The notes under the pieces: generated by a model
Told to the model about the DNA's origin: nothing
Databases searched by the model: none
Seen by the model: the letters and a program-made list of their open reading frames with translations, nothing else
Position numbers and translations under genes: made by a program
Shown here: in pieces, positions 39,680-47,494 of the stretch
How the letters are laid out: every line of letters begins with the position of its first letter
Position numbering within the stretch: the stretch's first letter is position 1
IMG/VR virus record: IMGVR_UViG_3300042565_000181
Location: 1 to 49,997 of that record
DNA from: a virus
Strand: one strand, 5' to 3'
Length of the DNA stretch: 49,997 nucleotides

Positions 39680-41173
39680 TTAGAGAACAACCCAGCGGGA
39701 ACCGGAAGATACAGTCACTACGACGCCGCTGGCGACTGTCATTGGGCCAGCCGACACACCAGCACTCCCGCTGGCGATAGTATAGCTTGTAGACACCGTT
39801 GTGCTGTTAATTGTGATGCCGTTGCTGGAGATGTGCGCGGGCGCGGTAAATTCGCCCGTGGAGGGCTTGTAGAGCAGCTTGGCGTTGCCCGTGTACAGCG
39901 TGGCAGCCGTGCCAGAGGTAGCCGTCAAAAAGGTCGGGTACAGGTTTGTGGCCGTTGTGGTGTCGTTGGCAATCGTCAGGGACGCGCCCACAGACGCCCA
40001 TTTGACGCCTGCCGCCGTAGTCGAATCGGCCACCAGCGCGTAGGTGTCCGTCCCGACAGCCAGTCGGACATTGCCCGTACCGTTGCGAACGATCAGATCG
40101 CCCTTGGTAGTGGTGGGCGACAAAGCATCAAAGCCCGCTGTGGCCGTTGTCTGGCCTGTGCCGCCATTGGCAAAGGCTACCACGCCTGTGACGTTTGCGG
40201 CCGTTCCTGTGGTGTTCTGGTTAAGCGTAGGCACATCGGCAGCCACAATAGCGCGGAATGTGGGCACGCCTGGCGCGCCGTTGGGCGCAGCCAAAAAGGT
40301 GTTAGCCGTCTGGGAAGCAAAATCCGATGGCGTAACGGCCAGCGTGCCACCCAGCGTCAAGCTGCCAGAACTGGTGACAGTGCCTGTTAGGGTTAACCCG
40401 CTAACGGTGCCCGCACCCGAAACAGACGTGACTGTACCTTGTGGATTGGCGGCTGTAGTGATTGTAGTCACGCGGCCATAGGTGTCCACCGTAACCACGG
40501 GGATTAGCGCAGACGAGCCGTAAGTGCCGGCGGTAACGATACCGCTAGCCAAGTCAATCGCCGGCGTCGCGCCGCCTGTACTGGTTATATTGCCAGTAGT
40601 TCCGCTGACCGATGTGACCGTGCCGCTGCCAGTGCCCGCGCCGATGGCCGTGCGAAAGGTTGCCGCGTCAAGCGTGGAGACAGTGTTGTCGGCATTGATG
40701 CGGACAAAAGTGATTGCGCTGGGGTTAGGCAGGGTAAAGAAGTTGCTGCCAACAGTGGTAGCCCCAAGCGATGTACGGCCAGTAGCCACAACCAAGTTGG
40801 TCGCCCCGCCGTCCCATTGCTGGCGCTCGGCATACGCGGTGTCCCACTCAGTTTGCTTGGCCGTCGTAGGAATGGAATACCCAGCGCCGTAGGCCACGGC
40901 CAGCGTGCCTGCCGAAGTGATCGGCGAGCCGGTGACAGTCAGGCCCGTAGGCACCGTCATAGCGACAGAGGTCACCGTACCAAACGCGCTCTCGCCGCCG
41001 CCACTCGGAGGGCCAATTTGCAATTCTTCCAGCGATGTCGGGTTGTTGCCGCCGCCGGTCAGGTTGAACAGGTTTAGAAAAAAGCGATACCACTGGCGCG
41101 ACATCAACCCCGTGCGTGGATCGATAAGATCGACACGCGACGAGGGAATGTTTGTTATGTTGACTTCAGACAT
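39680..41173 (-). CDS. Tail fibre / appendage protein, copy B
   Basis: The product is 497 aa. The conserved anchor (SRVDLIDPRTGLMSRQWYRF) is shared with copy A, then long Gly/Thr/Val repeats (GTVTSVSG, TLGGTLAVTPSDF, FANGGTGQTT) as in phage fibres, and a C-terminal strand ending SSGSRWVVL. The start overlaps the gp10-like stop by 8 bases. The longer distal part differs from copy A, suggesting a different receptor. Confidence 0.78.
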   Translation of the reverse strand: MSEVNITNIPSSRVDLIDPRTGLMSRQWYRFFLNLFNLTGGGNNPTSLEELQIGPPSGGGESAFGTVTSVAMTVPTGLTVTGSPITSAGTLAVAYGAGYSIPTTAKQTEWDTAYAERQQWDGGATNLVVATGRTSLGATTVGSNFFTLPNPSAITFVRINADNTVSTLDAATFRTAIGAGTGSGTVTSVSGTTGNITSTGGATPAIDLASGIVTAGTYGSSALIPVVTVDTYGRVTTITTAANPQGTVTSVSGAGTVSGLTLTGTVTSSGSLTLGGTLAVTPSDFASQTANTFLAAPNGAPGVPTFRAIVAADVPTLNQNTTGTAANVTGVVAFANGGTGQTTATAGFDALSPTTTKGDLIVRNGTGNVRLAVGTDTYALVADSTTAAGVKWASVGASLTIANDTTTATNLYPTFLTATSGTAATLYTGNAKLLYKPSTGEFTAPAHISSNGITINSTTVSTSYTIASGSAGVSAGPMTVASGVVVTVSSGSRWVVL

Positions 41174-42608
41174 TGGTCGGCGTCACATAAACTTCTGCGC
41201 CTACGATTGCAATCTTTACCGGATCAGTGCCTGACACCTCATACACGCGGTCACGCAGCTTGAGCGTCATGCCCAACCGACGCCAAATGACGCGCTTAAA
41301 ATACTGGCCGATCTTGCCAATCGACTGCCAGTATTCATTTGACCAAGTGTGCCCGCCGTCATCAGACCAGCGCAACATGACTTGTGGGTCGCTGCCTTGA
41401 CCGTTATTGATGCCTACGCCTGCCTCGCAATCAAGCTGAAGGGTGTGCTGCGAGGTTCGCTTGAGGTTGTTTTGGCCGGTAGGGATAGCCCGCCACGACC
41501 GCAGCCACTTTTGGATGCTGCTGTTGTCAGCGTACACATCCAAGTCAAAAGTGTAGATGTTGCCGTTTTCGTAGTCGCCCACGATGATGTTGCCGCCAAA
41601 GTTACACTGACAATTGCTGCGGTGCCGCATAAATTCGCCATTGTTCCAGCCCGCACGCTCATGCCATGCTTGCGTGGCTACGTCGTACACCCAAGTGGCG
41701 TTGCCGTTCGGGAAGGTCAGCACATAAAAGGCGTGGCCTTCTTGCTGGTAGGTGTAGGCTACAGCGTCGGATATGTTGCCGTACTGAGCAATGGCGTACT
41801 CAATGGCGTGCGTAGACACTCGCTGGCCGGTGTAGCCGTTGGCCCGATAGACGATACCTTGGCCTCGGGCGTCAGTGCCCAGCCAAAACAGGCCGTTGTC
41901 CAGTTTGGCAATAGAAAAAGCCGCCGCGCAACCAATCTCGTTAAAAGCGCCTTGGATGCGCGCCAGCGGAAAGTCGGCCAAACCGGCATCGTACCAAACC
42001 TCAACAGAGTCAGTGCCAAACAGCCAAACTTCGCGGTGATCAACAATCAGACCGACCAAGCCGTCGGGTGAGCCTTCAGCGCTGGCAAAGTCTAACGGGT
42101 CAACTTGAGTGCCGTCCAATAGTTGAGTTACCCACACTTTTTGACTGTTCGGCTCGTTAAAAACGAAGTAGCCATCCAAGTAGCCAACAGTCACCGCGCC
42201 TGGAAAGTCAATGTCAGTGATTTGAGCAAACGTGTTTAGCGTTTCGTTGTAGATGTAGCTGTCGGGGTTGCAGGCGATAAACAACTGCGTGCCGTTGTCG
42301 GCAATGGATACTGGGCCAGTGCCAGTGATAGCGCCCAGCAGCGTAGGCGTGCCGGTCAGGCTGCTTACCTTAAAAAACTGTAGACCGGACGCGACATAGA
42401 AGTCAGACCCGTTGGTCTGGTGCGCCCATAGGCCGCGAACAGGGCCAGTGCCGACTGTCTGAAGGAAATTCAAACCAGGGCAGCGCGACAGAAAACCCGC
42501 CTCCTTGCCACCTTCGGGGATGACTTCGGGGAACAGGTTGACCATGCGGTTGTCGGCAGCATTGACGCTGCGGGCAACATATGATGAGCCAAGAATTGGC
42601 GTCTTCAT
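41166..42608 (-). CDS. P22 gp10-like tail hub protein, copy B
   Basis: 480 aa, start MKTPILGSSYVARSVNAAD, closely matching 2259-3707 over its full length, including AWHERAGW, HRSNCQCNFGG and RLGMTLKLRDRVYEVSGTDP. Same overlap with the gp4-like gene. Tail hub or packaged-DNA stabilisation role by family. Confidence 0.85.
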   Translation of the reverse strand: MKTPILGSSYVARSVNAADNRMVNLFPEVIPEGGKEAGFLSRCPGLNFLQTVGTGPVRGLWAHQTNGSDFYVASGLQFFKVSSLTGTPTLLGAITGTGPVSIADNGTQLFIACNPDSYIYNETLNTFAQITDIDFPGAVTVGYLDGYFVFNEPNSQKVWVTQLLDGTQVDPLDFASAEGSPDGLVGLIVDHREVWLFGTDSVEVWYDAGLADFPLARIQGAFNEIGCAAAFSIAKLDNGLFWLGTDARGQGIVYRANGYTGQRVSTHAIEYAIAQYGNISDAVAYTYQQEGHAFYVLTFPNGNATWVYDVATQAWHERAGWNNGEFMRHRSNCQCNFGGNIIVGDYENGNIYTFDLDVYADNSSIQKWLRSWRAIPTGQNNLKRTSQHTLQLDCEAGVGINNGQGSDPQVMLRWSDDGGHTWSNEYWQSIGKIGQYFKRVIWRRLGMTLKLRDRVYEVSGTDPVKIAIVGAEVYVTPTNV

Positions 42609-43321
42609 CAGTAGTTACCGGCGTAGACGTTGAAGCGCTGGCGGGTCGCCACAATGGCGTAAGGCATCGACATCACGTCATCAGGGTTGTTGATGCGTTT
42701 GAGGTTGCGCTTGCTAGACATGGAAATGCGCTTGACTTGCGGCGATGGTTCAATGCCGTACTCTGGCGCAATCTCCATTGCCAAGTTGTACTTGAACGCA
42801 CGCAGATAGCCTGGTGGAAAAGCCAAGCTGGTGACCAGCGTAGCCGGCTGCGTTATTTCTTGAACCGAAACAAAATGCCATTCCAAATCCCGTGTCGGTC
42901 TGGGATATATCGACATTGTAAAGTCGGGGTAGGTGTTATTGACGAAGATTACTTGCGGGTACGTTGAGGTCACAGTCTTGACCGCAATGCCGTTGTACTG
43001 CTGCTGGTTGATGAACTTGATACCGAAAGACACATTGGTGCCTGGATCGCGGTAGTACGTTGCCTCATCCAACAGCACTGGGCGCAAGCCTACAAAGTTG
43101 CCGGAAGGGCCAAGCGTGCGAATAATCTCACCGGAAGGCCAGGTAAAAACTTGGTCTTGCGTGCTAAAAACGGACAGACGCTCGGTGTTCCAAGAGTCGA
43201 TCATTTGGTTGAGCGACCCCAAAGCGTCTTGCGACATAGCCGCAGATGGCGTTTCGCCTTCAGCCAGCACACCTAGCAGGCGCAGAGCGCCGTTGATCTG
43301 ATCGCCAGCAGTGGTTGCCAT
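42608..43321 (-). CDS. P22 gp4-like head-completion protein, copy B
   Basis: 237 aa, matches 3707-4423 along its length (AGDQINGALRLLGVLAEGE, MIDSWNTERLSVF, INNPDDVMSMPYA). Substitutions are mostly conservative. Neck protein joining portal and gp10-like hub. Confidence 0.85.
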   Translation of the reverse strand: MATTAGDQINGALRLLGVLAEGETPSAAMSQDALGSLNQMIDSWNTERLSVFSTQDQVFTWPSGEIIRTLGPSGNFVGLRPVLLDEATYYRDPGTNVSFGIKFINQQQYNGIAVKTVTSTYPQVIFVNNTYPDFTMSIYPRPTRDLEWHFVSVQEITQPATLVTSLAFPPGYLRAFKYNLAMEIAPEYGIEPSPQVKRISMSSKRNLKRINNPDDVMSMPYAIVATRQRFNVYAGNY

Positions 43322-43322
43322 C

Positions 43323-43523
43323 TCAAACTCCTTCGGTTACGGCCCTGCGCGTGTACTTGCGCTTAGTGTCAAGCGCGTTTACAGGGGCTACTTCTTCTTC
43401 AACAACACAGGGGGCGTCGGGATTGTACCGTGTCCAGCCGTGCTTTTCATCGAATTCGGCTTCAGCTTCCATCGAAGCAATTTTTCGACCGTGGTCAGGA
43501 TGCTCAAGATAAATCATTGCCAT
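43323..43523 (-). CDS. Small conserved virion-region protein, copy B
   Basis: 66 aa: MAMIYLEHPDHGRKIASME, FDEKHGWTRYNPDAP, KRKYTRRAVTEGV; homologue of 4426-4617. AGGA lies before ATG 43523; the ATG at 43517 is an alternative. Its 5' end overlaps the 53-aa gene. Confidence 0.7.
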   Translation of the reverse strand: MAMIYLEHPDHGRKIASMEAEAEFDEKHGWTRYNPDAPCVVEEEVAPVNALDTKRKYTRRAVTEGV

Positions 43524-43665
43524 CAGTGTTTTCCTGTTTCAATTGCTCAAGCCAGTACCCGCAGTCTTGCAACGCACCGAGCGTTGCGTCCAAATCGGAA
43601 CGCAAACGCTCGGCTTGTTTTTGCAGACTTTGCACCCGCTCCATGATCACTTCACGGGTGATCAT
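43504..43665 (-). CDS. Small coiled-coil protein, 53 aa (copy B only)
   Basis: ATG 43665, just after the 210-aa stop. MITREVIMERVQSLQKQAER..., ALQDCGYWLEQLKQE: a phage coiled coil of common type. In copy A this place is occupied by a terminator hairpin, so the two copies differ in how this junction is read. Confidence 0.65.
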   Translation of the reverse strand: MITREVIMERVQSLQKQAERLRSDLDATLGALQDCGYWLEQLKQENTDGNDLS

Positions 43666-43667
43666 CT

Positions 43668-44300
43668 TTAGGCAGCAATGGCAGCAGTGACGTACAGCGG
43701 CAGATAGCGGATGCCATCAGGCGTAATCACTTTAAGCGCTTGAACTGGACGGGTTGTTGCGCCAGCGGTTGTGTCTTGCAAGAGCTTACCCGAACCCTTA
43801 GTCACGCCGGCCAAATTGAACAAAGTACCGCTTGTGTCGAATGTTGCCTTGTCAGCGCCATAAGAACTCAAGTAGAGGAACGATGTGTTCGTGCCAGTCA
43901 CAGCGCCGCTAGGCATACCGACTTCAGCTTCAATCGCGGCGTAGGTTCCTTGTGTGCAACCAGCAGACATCACAATTTCGCCAACAGTACCAGAAGCCAA
44001 ACCAGTTACGCGACCGCTTGCGCCGAATGCCAAGTAGCCATACAGACCGTTAGCATACGCGCCCAAGGCTACGTTTGCTTCCAAGTCTGATTTGCTTGCC
44101 CAGCCCACCGCACCAGCACCCGTAAGGGTAAGCGTAGTGGTAGATGCGGCGGCATCGCTGCTGCCGGTAGTGGCATTTGTTACAGCAATGTTAGACACTG
44201 CGGTAGACGTTACCGTACCCGTAACAACCGAATTGTTGATAGTTGCGCCGTCCAAATACGGGTCTTCGTATGCAACGCCAACAGGTTTTGTATTTGCCAT
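43668..44300 (-). CDS. Probable head decoration / virion protein, copy B
   Basis: 210 aa. Shares the N-terminal tag NTKPVGVAYEDPYLDGATI with the proteins at 4649 and 12591. The body differs from copy A: long Thr/Ser/Ala linker, then a beta domain with EIVMSAGCTQGTYAAIEAEV and VQALKVITPDGIRYLPLYVT. This suggests a fixed capsid-binding tag with an exchangeable outer domain. Confidence 0.65.
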   Translation of the reverse strand: MANTKPVGVAYEDPYLDGATINNSVVTGTVTSTAVSNIAVTNATTGSSDAAASTTTLTLTGAGAVGWASKSDLEANVALGAYANGLYGYLAFGASGRVTGLASGTVGEIVMSAGCTQGTYAAIEAEVGMPSGAVTGTNTSFLYLSSYGADKATFDTSGTLFNLAGVTKGSGKLLQDTTAGATTRPVQALKVITPDGIRYLPLYVTAAIAA

Positions 44301-44319
44301 GATGTTCCTTTAGAAAGAC

Positions 44320-44333
44320 GGGGCCGAAGCCCC
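44320..44333 (-). terminator. TTCG hairpin between virion genes, copy B
   Basis: GGGGC-TTCG-GCCCC on the minus strand followed by GTCTTTCT, identical to 5136-5149. Weak T tract, so probably a partial terminator or mRNA-stabilising element. Confidence 0.6.
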
Positions 44334-44340
44334 ATCAGAT

Positions 44341-44742
44341 TTAGGCAATGCGGTACGCAGTCCAAGTACCATCGCCGGTTTTACGGGCGCGGAACTGAGC
44401 AGAAGTATTAACCGCAACCGCAGCAACACCAACAAGTGTCCAGCCAGTGCCCACAGCCAAAGTGACTGAATCAGAACCGGAAGCATCGATATTGATGATG
44501 ATAAAGTCAAAAGAAGCGTTGACTTTTGATGCAGCCGTGATGTCGGCTTCTACCAATGCCACGGTGGGCAAAGTCAGATTACCGGCAGCGCCGTTGAACA
44601 CAAACAAGCCATTAGACAGTTCAGCAGCCGTCATTGTTGCGGCAGCAGCCACAGCAGTGGGCGCGCCTTGAACCGACAAAACAGCTTCACCGATATTGCC
44701 GTCACCAAGCTGGTAGCCACCAGCGCCATTTGGAAGAGCCAT
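44341..44742 (-). CDS. Small virion protein downstream of coat gene, copy B
   Basis: 133 aa: MALPNGAGGYQLGDGNIGE and the end KTGDGTWTAYRIA are the same as in 5157-5555; the centre diverges (MTAAELSNGLFVFNGAAGN). Same flanking hairpins. Decoration-like by position. Confidence 0.7.
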   Translation of the reverse strand: MALPNGAGGYQLGDGNIGEAVLSVQGAPTAVAAAATMTAAELSNGLFVFNGAAGNLTLPTVALVEADITAASKVNASFDFIIINIDASGSDSVTLAVGTGWTLVGVAAVAVNTSAQFRARKTGDGTWTAYRIA

Positions 44743-44774
44743 GATAATTTCCTTAAAAAAGATGTTAAGTTAAC

Positions 44775-44788
44775 GCCCCCGAAGGGGC
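44775..44788 (-). terminator. Hairpin after coat gene, copy B
   Basis: GCCCC-TTCG-GGGGC as in copy A, but followed by GTTAACTTAAC instead of a T run, so termination is probably weaker. Confidence 0.5.
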
Positions 44789-44796
44789 ATTAAAGA

Positions 44797-46008
44797 TTAG
44801 CCCCAGATACGGCAAGCCATTTGTGGGCGGATGGTACTAAAACCATACAGAACGTCAATACGGCAAGGCATACGGTCGTTGTTGATGTCGTACTGACGAA
44901 CAACACGCAAGCTGATACCGTTGTGAACGGCACGCGCAGCCATGTCAACGCCTTGTGGCAGCAACAGGTCAGCAGTGGCGAACGTGATGGCATCCTTGTG
45001 GTAGACCAAGTTCTGAGCGTAAGCAGTAGAAGCAGCGCCCACAAAGGTTACAACGCCGCCAGTTGCAGGCAGCACATCCATAGTAGCCAGCGCGTGATTG
45101 GCCGAGTACATAGCCGCAACAGTCACAGTCCAAGTGCCGGACGAAGCAGTGGCATCAGCCGCAGCAACGAACTGGAACAAAGAACCAGTGGTTTCACGGG
45201 TCTGTGGGTTGACAGCGTTGGAGCCGCTGATCGTAAACACATCGCCAGCTTTGATGGTCGTAGACACAGAACCTTGTTCCAACAGAATGGTCGTTGCACC
45301 TTCGGCAGTGACGCCTGGGGTCTTAACCAGTGTGGATGCGGTTGCGCTACGCGAACCAGTGGTGTGCTGCTTGATCGACTGAGACATGTTGATCTCGTCA
45401 AAGCCCAGCACGCCAGTGCCCATCATGCCGTTGCGGAACTGCTTGGAGATAGTGTCGGTCGGATTGAACAGACCTTTCATACCTTCAACCAGACCGGCGT
45501 TGGCCGCTGGGTTCACGGTGGCGTAACGTGGCGACATCACAGCAGCATTCTCATTGAGCTTCTGCTGGGCTTGCAACAGCACCAAAGAAGTCGATGGGGT
45601 GGTGCCTGGTGTGCCAACGGTGTTGCCGATGGATTTGTACGCATTGGCAACGTCAGCATCAATGCTGGAGGCCAACTGGCTGATACGCGGCTTAAGCACA
45701 CGTTCTGCGAAGTCATCCAATTGCATGGTCAGTTCAGCAGATGTGAAGTTGACACCGATATGCTTTTGGTTGGCGACGGTCAGGGTCGTGAACTGCTCGT
45801 TGTCGTCCTGAACTTGCAGGGCGGCACCGTCAGTAACCAGAGCGCGGTCAGGAAGACGGATACGCAGGGTGGAACCAATCTTGGCACCTTCGACAGCGAA
45901 GCTGTCATCGTACTGACGGTTCACGTTACGGGTAAGGACAAGGTTGTTTTCGAGAATCTCAAGCGCTTTGCGCGTGATCATGTCGATGGTGAGAATGCTG
46001 TTTGACAT
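44797..46008 (-). CDS. Major coat protein, P22 gp5-like, copy B
   Basis: 403 aa, colinear with copy A without gaps. The two differ at 21 residues, mostly between 239 and 329 (for example L283A, T284A, T285D, V289S, G290S). The region 330-403 is identical. HK97-fold coat of the P22 family. AGGAAA precedes the ATG. Confidence 0.92.
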   Translation of the reverse strand: MSNSILTIDMITRKALEILENNLVLTRNVNRQYDDSFAVEGAKIGSTLRIRLPDRALVTDGAALQVQDDNEQFTTLTVANQKHIGVNFTSAELTMQLDDFAERVLKPRISQLASSIDADVANAYKSIGNTVGTPGTTPSTSLVLLQAQQKLNENAAVMSPRYATVNPAANAGLVEGMKGLFNPTDTISKQFRNGMMGTGVLGFDEINMSQSIKQHTTGSRSATASTLVKTPGVTAEGATTILLEQGSVSTTIKAGDVFTISGSNAVNPQTRETTGSLFQFVAAADATASSGTWTVTVAAMYSANHALATMDVLPATGGVVTFVGAASTAYAQNLVYHKDAITFATADLLLPQGVDMAARAVHNGISLRVVRQYDINNDRMPCRIDVLYGFSTIRPQMACRIWG

Positions 46009-46027
46009 TTAAATTTCCTAAAAAAAG

Positions 46028-46792
46028 TTAGCGGATACGTTGTGCTTCCCACTTTTTCATCTGGCGTGCCCTGTCAGCTTCAATCCACTGCGAGGCCGTC
46101 ATGGTCTTGGTAGACCGTGGGTCTGTAGTGTCTTGCGTTGACGAACCGGAGTTCCGAGCAGTAACAGGTGAAATCGGCGCTGGCGCTGACGTTGTTCGTT
46201 TGACCGGAGGTTCTGCGGCCAATTTGGCCTCAATTTTTCCGATCTCTTTTGCCTGACCGAGTGGCGTCATGCGTGAGATGCGCTCCGCGTCTTTGGGGTT
46301 GGAGCCGAGATAGTAAGCTAACTCAGGGCCAATGTCCGAAGACTGGATCGTTTCGGCCATCACGTTCGTGATTGACAGTTTTGGGTTGTAGGCGACTTGT
46401 TCAAAGTCATCGTACTTGTCCCGCGCTGCTTCCTCAAGTTCTTGATAGCTTTCGAGAATAGCAGAGTGCTGCTTGGCAGCTTCACGCTTGGCAATCAGTT
46501 CTTCAGCCTTCTGTAGCGTCAACGCTTCCGTGTACGCTTCGGTAGACTCAAACTGATCAGCGGATGCTGTTGAAGCGGCTCTCAGCGTCTGTTGTTCAGA
46601 CTGGCGCTGTGCTTGGTCTCGTTCCCATTTACGTTGCTCTCTTGCGAGGCGTTTGCCAATAGCTGCGTCAAGTTCCTCTTGCGAGAATGATTTGGCCTCA
46701 ACTACTTCCGGCGTTTGAACTTCAGTCTCAGGTGCAGCCGTTGCGACCTGTTCTGGCACGGGTAGTGACTCCGCTGGTACTTCTTCTAACAT
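46028..46792 (-). CDS. Scaffolding protein, copy B
   Basis: 254 aa, same design as copy A: acidic N-terminus, Gln/Arg-rich helix (KRLAREQRKWERDQAQRQSE), basic tail MKKWEAQRIR. Two residues shorter because of a small deletion in the acidic linker near residue 30. Lies directly before the coat gene. Confidence 0.82.
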   Translation of the reverse strand: MLEEVPAESLPVPEQVATAAPETEVQTPEVVEAKSFSQEELDAAIGKRLAREQRKWERDQAQRQSEQQTLRAASTASADQFESTEAYTEALTLQKAEELIAKREAAKQHSAILESYQELEEAARDKYDDFEQVAYNPKLSITNVMAETIQSSDIGPELAYYLGSNPKDAERISRMTPLGQAKEIGKIEAKLAAEPPVKRTTSAPAPISPVTARNSGSSTQDTTDPRSTKTMTASQWIEADRARQMKKWEAQRIR

Positions 46793-46796
46793 TTAT

Positions 46797-46828
46797 GAAT
46801 CCTTGGATTCCTCGGTGAACCTCACCGA
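46797..46828 (-). promoter_or_regulatory. Scaffold leader with two inverted repeats, copy B
   Basis: GAATCC-AA-GGATTC (46810-46797) and a perfect TCGGTGA-GGT-TCACCGA (46828-46812). In copy A the second stem has a G-C to C-G change on both arms at one pair, a covariation that favours an RNA structure, but also one mismatch. Confidence 0.5.
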
Positions 46829-46852
46829 TACGGTTTTGGTAAATGTACCAGA

Positions 46853-47122
46853 TTAATCGTATACAACCGTAAACGCCGCAGACGAACCACCAAGCACAAT
46901 GTACAAACCTTTGTTAAAAAACAAACCGGCGGGGATGTTTAGGTAAGTTGTGCTTGCAGCAACGGTAAACACATTAGAAATTTTAGGGTCGCTGTCGCTA
47001 GACGCGCCAGAGTCATAGATCGTCAAAGTACCGCTTGAAGAAGCAGAAACAAAAATTCCGTAGAGCTTGCCAGCGCCAACTTTAACTTGTGTTGTTGCAG
47101 CAGCTTGTGTGTAATTAGCCAT
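46853..47122 (-). CDS. Small virion protein, 89 aa (copy B only)
   Basis: MANYTQAAATTQVKVGAGKL, GIFVSASSSGTLTIYDSGAS, LNIPAGLFFNKGLYIVLGGS, ending AFTVVYD: small beta-sandwich pattern common in phage head or decoration proteins. It alone fills the slot that in copy A holds five genes (7679-9880). Confidence 0.65.
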   Translation of the reverse strand: MANYTQAAATTQVKVGAGKLYGIFVSASSSGTLTIYDSGASSDSDPKISNVFTVAASTTYLNIPAGLFFNKGLYIVLGGSSAAFTVVYD

Positions 47123-47131
47123 GATGTTTCC

Positions 47132-47494
47132 TTATGCCAAAAAGCGGAGTTTGTAGAGTGTGCGGAGATAAATTTCAACGATATTATCTATCAACTGTTG
47201 CAGCGACGAATCTGACTTATCAACAATTTCGTACCGGCAATCTTCGATCTGCTTGAGCGAATCTTCTAGGAACTCAATGACGTTGCCGGTCTTCTTTGCC
47301 GAGTGCAGGGTGATCGGGCCGATCAAGCCGTGACGGCCTTGGTAGGCTTCGGCAAAATCATCAGCCGCGCCAACGATGCGGTCATAGAAGATGTTAAGCG
47401 CCGCATGCTTGCTGTAGCTGCGCGTGTTTAGGTGAACGCTGTGCGTCACATCACGGGCTAGGAACAGTATTCCTACAAAATCAGCGCATTTCAT
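47132..47494 (-). CDS. Conserved helical phage protein, DUF5856-like, copy B
   Basis: 120 aa, homologue of 9890-10252 (FVGILFLARDVTHSVHLNT, FAEAYQGRHGLIGPI). ATGA overlap with the portal stop as in copy A. Function unknown. Confidence 0.7.
   Translation of the reverse strand: MKCADFVGILFLARDVTHSVHLNTRSYSKHAALNIFYDRIVGAADDFAEAYQGRHGLIGPITLHSAKKTGNVIEFLEDSLKQIEDCRYEIVDKSDSSLQQLIDNIVEIYLRTLYKLRFLA

Noticed and set aside
44821-46005. Plus-strand ORF (394 codons) opposite the copy B coat gene
   Set aside because: Antisense shadow of the coat; the equivalent in copy A is broken into pieces by stops, so it is not conserved.
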